From assembly GCF_902769175.1 (NCBI RefSeq), contig NZ_CACXNW010000023.1, positions 36,138 through 88,158 of the forward strand: a stretch of DNA of 52,021 bases. Reading direction: 5' to 3'. The number at the start of each line of letters is the position of its first letter. Position 1 is the stretch's first letter. Positions 47,581 to 52,021 of this stretch are shown one piece after another. The DNA comes from an uncultured Methanobrevibacter sp. GTDB lineage: Archaea; Methanobacteriota; Methanobacteria; Methanobacteriales; Methanobacteriaceae. A model generated the notes under the pieces. The model was not told where the DNA came from, searched no databases, and saw only the letters and a list, made by a program, of their open reading frames with translations. The position numbers and the translations under genes are program-made.

Positions 47581-47586
47581 AATAAT

Positions 47587-47967
47587 ATGGCAAAAATCAA
47601 TGAAATTTACAGATGTAACCATTGTGGAAACATGGTAGAAGCTATCGTAGAAGGCGCTGGAGAATTAGTTTGTTGTGGAGAAGCAATGGAACTTTTAGAA
47701 CCTAGACAATTACCAGAAGGTGGAGTAAAACACATTCCTGTAATTACCAAAGAAAATGAAAAAATTGTCGTAACCATGGGAGAAGAAGCACACCCAATGT
47801 TAGAAGAACATTACATTAATTTTGTTGAATTAATTGTAGGAGATCAAGTTTACCGCGCTAACTTAAAACCTGGTGATGAACCTAAAGCAGTATTCGATGT
47901 AAATACAGAAGTAGAAGATGTAAAAGCTATTGAATATTGTAACATCCACGGTTTATGGCATTCATAA
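47587..47967 (+). CDS. dfx: Desulfoferrodoxin (superoxide reductase)
   Basis: Reduces superoxide to peroxide, protecting a strict anaerobe. The N-terminal desulforedoxin domain has Cys10, Cys13, Cys29 and Cys30. The SOR domain has the iron ligands His49, His69, His75, Cys118 and His121. The Lys48 next to His49 is kept, but the usual Glu47 (EKH motif) is Val here. 126 residues. GGAGGA before ATG and a strong TATA box indicate good expression. Confidence 0.93.
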   Translation: MAKINEIYRCNHCGNMVEAIVEGAGELVCCGEAMELLEPRQLPEGGVKHIPVITKENEKIVVTMGEEAHPMLEEHYINFVELIVGDQVYRANLKPGDEPKAVFDVNTEVEDVKAIEYCNIHGLWHS

Positions 47968-47997
47968 GTATTATTTTTTTAAATAATACTTTTTTAT
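47967..47997 (+). terminator. Terminator of desulfoferrodoxin gene
   Basis: Two arms, AAGTATTATT and AATAATACTT, flank a short T/A loop and are followed by TTTTATTTTT, directly after the stop codon. Confidence 0.65.
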
Positions 47998-48346
47998 TTT
48001 TATTTTTACTTTAACTATTTTTATTAAGAATTTTAACTAATTTTATAAAGAATTTTCAACTATTTTTAACAATTTGATAATTATATTACGATTTGAACTA
48101 ATTTTATCAATTAAACTCATTTTCAAAAACATTTCAACTATTTAAACTAAAATAGTTAGAATTAAAATCATTTTCAAATAGATCCAAGTATTTAAATAAC
48201 TTTAAATATTTTGACTATTTAATTGTAAATTATAAAAATTACTAAAATTTATTAAATATGATAATCATAGTATTAATATTATAGTATATTACTTACTATT
48301 AATATAATAAAATTTTTTAAAAGAAAAAAAGAAAATATTTGATACT
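47968..48346. other. Intergenic, AT-rich
   Basis: About 380 bp after the desulfoferrodoxin gene. AAGTATTATTTTTTTAAATAATACTTTTTT just past the stop (47967-47995, given here as two arms AAGTATTATT and AATAATACTT) forms a perfect hairpin followed by T residues: a terminator. The rest has repeated AACTATTTTT-like words but no ORF. Confidence 0.6.
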
Positions 48347-48856
48347 ATGAGAAAAGATATTTTATTAATTGTTTTGATATTGATAGCAGTTGTTAGCATT
48401 AGCGGATGCATAAACAGCCCTATTGATAACATAAACAACAGAATGAAAGATTTGAATACTGACATTACTGAAGGAGATACTGATTATAACTCTGCCATTA
48501 GTGCAATTAATTCCCGCGATTTTGAAAGTGGAAACAATAATATTCAAATTGCAAAGGAAAAGTTTAATGATGCAGAATCAAAGCTTTCAGAAATTGAAGA
48601 ATATGAAGATAATCTAAATGAAAGTGTTTATAAGGATTATCTTGATTTAATTAAGGAAGAAGTTTCATTAAAGAAGCAAGCAAGCGATGAACTGTATTTA
48701 GCTATGCAATACTACAGCAATAATGATTCATATTCTGGAAATTCATATGCCAACTCAGCAAACTCTATAATGAACAAGGCAGTGATTCTTCAAGGTGAAA
48801 GAAATCAATTAGTGGAAGATAATTCAGAATTATTCAAAAAAGCAGGAATAATCTAA
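48347..48856 (+). CDS. Predicted lipoprotein
   Basis: A 169-residue protein with a signal peptide ending in a lipobox (LIAVVSISGC, Cys21) and then a mostly helical, charged domain with coiled-coil-like stretches (NNIQIAKEKFNDAESKLSEIEEYEDNLN). It would be tethered to the outer face of the membrane. No family is recognised; similar small helical lipoproteins are common in methanogens. Confidence 0.7.
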   Translation: MRKDILLIVLILIAVVSISGCINSPIDNINNRMKDLNTDITEGDTDYNSAISAINSRDFESGNNNIQIAKEKFNDAESKLSEIEEYEDNLNESVYKDYLDLIKEEVSLKKQASDELYLAMQYYSNNDSYSGNSYANSANSIMNKAVILQGERNQLVEDNSELFKKAGII

Positions 48857-48940
48857 AAATAAAATATTTATAATCAAATGAATCTCTTAGGTAATTTATT
48901 AAATTTATACAAATTCTTAAATCAAATGTGAGAGATGAAA

Positions 48941-51274
48941 ATGAAAAAAGCATGTCCTAAATGTGGTGGAACTGGTTCCATAATCGTAGATACAAAAATT
49001 TGTGAAACTTGTGATGGAACCGGTTATGTAGATACTTTTGAAATGAAAAATCACTTTAAAGGAGTAAACAGTAATGCTAGAGCAAAATTTGATTTAGATG
49101 CTGATCAAGATGTTCCATGCGAAGCATGTAATGGAAAAGGAACAGTAGATATATTGGAAGACTGTCCTTACTGTAATGGAACTGGAGAGATTACTGTTTG
49201 CAATAGTTGTGGAAAAATTATTGATTCTGATAAGAACTATTGTGATGACTGTTTCGAAAAGCAGGAAGAAGAGAAAATGAAAAAACAAATGGAAAGAGAA
49301 AAGAATCCAGAAAAGGTAGTTGTTGAATCTGATATTTCTGGAAAGGAAATCGTTTATGAATTAGACGGATTATGTGAAATGAGTGACTTGGAGCTTAATG
49401 GAATATATAAGGGAAAAGTCACAAGAGTTGAAAGATACGGTATCTTTGTAAGCTTAAACAATCAAGTTTGGGGATTAATGAGAACAAGGAATTCCCACAA
49501 TAAGGTTGGAGATTATGTATTCGTGAGAATCGTCCAAATCAAGGAAAGAAAACGTGAAGTGGACATGGCACCAGCAAGCGTTTTCAAAGGAGAATATGTA
49601 ATCAAAAAAGTCAAAAAGAATATTAAAAGAACCAAGATTGCAACTCTCGATGATTCATCCTTAAAAAGTGTTGTTAAGGTTAATGGAGAAGTCATTCAAA
49701 TTCAACAAACATCAGGCCCTACCATTTTTACAATTACTGATGAAACTGCAATCACTTGGGCAGCAGCCTTTAATGAACCAGGAGTTAGAATGTATCCTGA
49801 AATCGAAATGGGTGACATTGTCGAAGTGATTGGAGAAGTGAATACTCATAATGGAGAAATCCAAATCGAGTCCAGCAGCATTGAAAAGCTGGAAGGTAAA
49901 GAAGCAGATCAAATGAGAAAATTCATTGATATCGCTTTAGATGAAAAGGCAGAACCTGAAGATGTGGATTTCTTAATACAAAGCCCTGTTTTAGATAGGT
50001 TAAAGCCTAAAATGAGAGAAGCTGCAAAAGTAATCAGAAGAGCAATCTTAGATGGAAGATCCATTTTAGTAAGACACCATGCAGATGCAGATGGTATCTG
50101 TGCTGGAGTTGCAATGGAAAAAGCGGTTATTCCATTGCTAAAAGAGTTTAACCCAGATAATGATGTGGAATACCATTACTTCAAACGTTCTCCAAGTAAA
50201 GCTCCATTCTATGAATTGGAAGATGTTGTAAAAGACTTATCCTATGCATTGGAAGACTTGGACAGGCATGGCCAAAAATTGCCATTGATTGTACTCTTGG
50301 ATAATGGTTCTACTGAAGAGGATATTGTAGCTTTAATGCAGGCTAAAATCTATGACATTGAAATTGTTGTTATTGACCATCACTTCCCAGGAGAATTGAT
50401 TACAAAAACATTAAGAACTGGAGAAACCATTGATGGAAATGCGGAATGCAATAATGAGGATATAATTGCTGGAACCGTTGCAGTTGATGAATATGTTGAT
50501 ACCCATGTCAACCCATACCTTGTTGGAGGAGACTCCCAAATTACTGCAGGTGCATTGGCAACTGAAGTGGCACATATAATCAATCCTGAAATAAAAGACT
50601 TGGTATTGCATTTACCTGCAATTGCTGTTTTAGGAGACCGTGCAGAAGCAGATGAAGTTGAACAGTATGTCCATCTTGCATCCAAGAAAGGCTATGATAG
50701 GGAACAGTTAAAGAAAATTGGTGAATGTATCGACTTTGAAGCATACTTCCTTAGATTTATGAATGGTAGGGGAATAATCGACACTATTTTAGGTGTGGAC
50801 AATATTGATAAACATCCTAAAATGGTTGAAGCATTATATAAAGAATACTTAAGACGTGTAGATACCCAAATGAAAGCAGCTATACCTAATATTAAAAGGG
50901 TTCAACTTGATAATGGAATCTACTTCAATGTTTTAGATGTTGAAAAATATGCTCACAAGTTTACATTCCCTGCTCCAGGAAAGACCTGCGGATTTGTTCA
51001 TGATAAAATAGTTAAGGAAATCGGTGCGGACAAGCCAATCATCACTCTTGGACATGGTCCAGACTTTGGAGTCTTAAGAGCAACTGATACTGTTCATCAG
51101 ATGTTTGGATTTAATGTAAACAATATTGTTATCAGTCTTGCAGATAAAATACCTCAAGCTGGAATTGATGGCGGAGGTCACGAATGTGCAGGATCAATCA
51201 AATATATTGAAGGTCTTGGAAAAGAAGTTTTAAGTCAAGTTCTCAATGAAGTCCAAAATATGAGTAAGGAATAA
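48941..51274 (+). CDS. Zn-finger/S1/OB/DHH RecJ-like fusion
   Basis: A protein of about 777 residues with four parts. Residues about 3-85 hold four CxxCxGxG-type motifs as in the DnaJ central zinc domain (CPKCGGTG, CETCDGTG, CEACNGKG, CPYCNGTG) plus an extra CNSCGK...CDDC ribbon. About 150-215 is an S1-like domain (GIYKGKVTRVERYGIFVSL). About 240-310 is an OB-fold (VKVNGEVIQIQQTSG...). From about 370 is a DHH/DHHA1 nuclease (VRHHADADGICAGVAM, IVVIDHHFPG, GIDGGGHECAGSI). It is the archaeal RecJ-like family with nucleic acid-binding domains; the action on DNA or RNA is inferred. I use the second ATG (48941), 7 bp after GTGAG. Confidence 0.9.
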   Translation: MKKACPKCGGTGSIIVDTKICETCDGTGYVDTFEMKNHFKGVNSNARAKFDLDADQDVPCEACNGKGTVDILEDCPYCNGTGEITVCNSCGKIIDSDKNYCDDCFEKQEEEKMKKQMEREKNPEKVVVESDISGKEIVYELDGLCEMSDLELNGIYKGKVTRVERYGIFVSLNNQVWGLMRTRNSHNKVGDYVFVRIVQIKERKREVDMAPASVFKGEYVIKKVKKNIKRTKIATLDDSSLKSVVKVNGEVIQIQQTSGPTIFTITDETAITWAAAFNEPGVRMYPEIEMGDIVEVIGEVNTHNGEIQIESSSIEKLEGKEADQMRKFIDIALDEKAEPEDVDFLIQSPVLDRLKPKMREAAKVIRRAILDGRSILVRHHADADGICAGVAMEKAVIPLLKEFNPDNDVEYHYFKRSPSKAPFYELEDVVKDLSYALEDLDRHGQKLPLIVLLDNGSTEEDIVALMQAKIYDIEIVVIDHHFPGELITKTLRTGETIDGNAECNNEDIIAGTVAVDEYVDTHVNPYLVGGDSQITAGALATEVAHIINPEIKDLVLHLPAIAVLGDRAEADEVEQYVHLASKKGYDREQLKKIGECIDFEAYFLRFMNGRGIIDTILGVDNIDKHPKMVEALYKEYLRRVDTQMKAAIPNIKRVQLDNGIYFNVLDVEKYAHKFTFPAPGKTCGFVHDKIVKEIGADKPIITLGHGPDFGVLRATDTVHQMFGFNVNNIVISLADKIPQAGIDGGGHECAGSIKYIEGLGKEVLSQVLNEVQNMSKE

Positions 51275-52021
51275 GATTAAAAAAATATTTTTCAAAACTT
51301 GAAATAATTAATATGAAAATTTTTAATAAAATTTTTTATTAATTATTTTTTTCTATTTTTTCTATTTTTTAAAAATTTTTACAAATATTATAATTTAAAA
51401 AATTTATAAAATTTTTTTTACAAATTTCAAAATGCTAATTTTTCTAAAAAAAATTTACAAAATATTGTTCTTGAAAAAATTATAAAACATTTTTTACAAA
51501 ATTTCAAAATGCCAATTTTTCTAAAAAAAAATTGAATTCAATAAGGATTTTTAAAAATTGATTAAAACATTATATCTAAGCAACCTAACCTATCTTGTTA
51601 AACCAAATTTATACTTTTTATACAACATTCAAGTAAATTAATTTTATGATTAATTAAATTAATTATATTTTTATAACATATCATTTAATGAAAGTTTACT
51701 ATGTGATTATATCACAAAAATGAAAATATGAAAAATCACTATAATTCATTTGGGAAAAATCAATGAAATGATAAAATTTTTGAAATTTAAAAAAAAAAAT
51801 AAAAATATGTTTGATAATGTGAAAACTATTAAAATTATAAGAACAAAATAAATTTTTGAAAATGATGATTTGAAAAAAAAAAACATCTTGAGAAAAAATG
51901 AAAAAAATATTTTTAAAAAATTAAAAAAAAATCAAAAATAAAAATTAGAAAAAATAATTATAATAAAATAAAAAAAAATTAAAAAAAAAAAAACAAAAAT
52001 AAAAATTAGAAAAAATAATTA
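51275..52021. other. AT-rich end of window, no gene seen
   Basis: About 750 bp after the fusion nuclease gene. It holds A- and T-tracts and repeats such as TTTACAAATTTCAAAATGC / TTTACAAAATTTCAAAATGC (51417-51440 and 51492-51515). No ORF above background and no RNA gene is visible. Confidence 0.65.

Larger units (their letters stand above)
47018..47586. other. Divergent spacer with direct repeat
   Basis: About 570 bp between the DUF2121 and desulfoferrodoxin genes. It contains the 44-bp-period direct repeat and the promoter below; the remainder is AT-rich without an ORF. Confidence 0.6.

Overview
The window looks like chromosomal DNA of a low-GC methanogenic archaeon of the Methanobacteriaceae, most likely Methanobrevibacter or a close relative. 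The signs are very AT-rich spacers, archaeal information-processing genes (SRP19, ribosomal protein S8e, archaeal PheS, two RecJ/DHH-family proteins), a stand-alone C-terminal piece of family B DNA polymerase (the split PolB of Methanobacteriales), HypE, DUF2121 and DUF4013 proteins, a cysteine-rich beta-helix adhesin-like protein, and GGTG/GGAGG ribosome binding sites. I saw no rRNA, tRNA, CRISPR array or intact transposase.

Layout. 0-2.3 kb: an adhesin-like gene and a divergent, frameshifted secreted-protein gene share a rare palindromic operator-like site next to each TATA box. 2.5-9.2 kb (minus): an apparent operon of DUF4422 glycosyltransferase, polysaccharide flippase, glycyl radical enzyme (GRE) and its radical SAM activase (frameshifted), followed by an MnmC-like methyltransferase. 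9.4-17.2 kb: more surface-glycan genes (GT2 transferases, UDP-galactopyranose mutase, acyltransferase, GlmS), with an AT-rich PIN-domain gene pair inserted. 17.3-19 kb: tandem repeats and an HTH protein with two tandem repeat domains. 19.1-23.6 kb: purC, purS, purQ, a SUMT, a PAP2 phosphatase and a DUF4013 protein. 24-30 kb: a B12-binding radical SAM enzyme, hemD, a GT2 gene without a standard start codon, SRP19 and a RecJ-like nuclease. 30-38 kb: repeat-rich spacers, a regulator, a solo Cas4-like nuclease, an RDD protein, hypE, rps8e, a zinc-ribbon membrane protein, a HAD phosphatase and polB2. 38-52 kb: a small regulator, ExoIII, pheS, a CitG-like protein, hemB, aroC, an MBL-fold protein, DUF2121, a desulfoferrodoxin, a lipoprotein and a large zinc-finger/S1/OB/DHH fusion protein.

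How the genes fit together. hemB, hemD and the SUMT belong to the tetrapyrrole route to F430, corrinoids and sirohaem. The glycan block would supply GlcN-6-P (GlmS) and UDP-galactofuranose (Glf), assemble and decorate units with glycosyltransferases and an acyltransferase, and export them with the flippase. The GRE inside this operon is the most unexpected gene and the best candidate for an undescribed function.

The strongest non-coding signals are a dispersed hairpin repeat at the 3' ends of three minus-strand genes, whose stem covaries between copies; the paired palindromes at 1310-1329 and 1558-1579; and several minisatellite-like tandem arrays, including six 40-bp copies at 31562-31801. 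Four genes look broken or irregular (two frameshifted, one with an in-frame stop, one without a normal start). Assembly indels and true decay cannot be told apart here.
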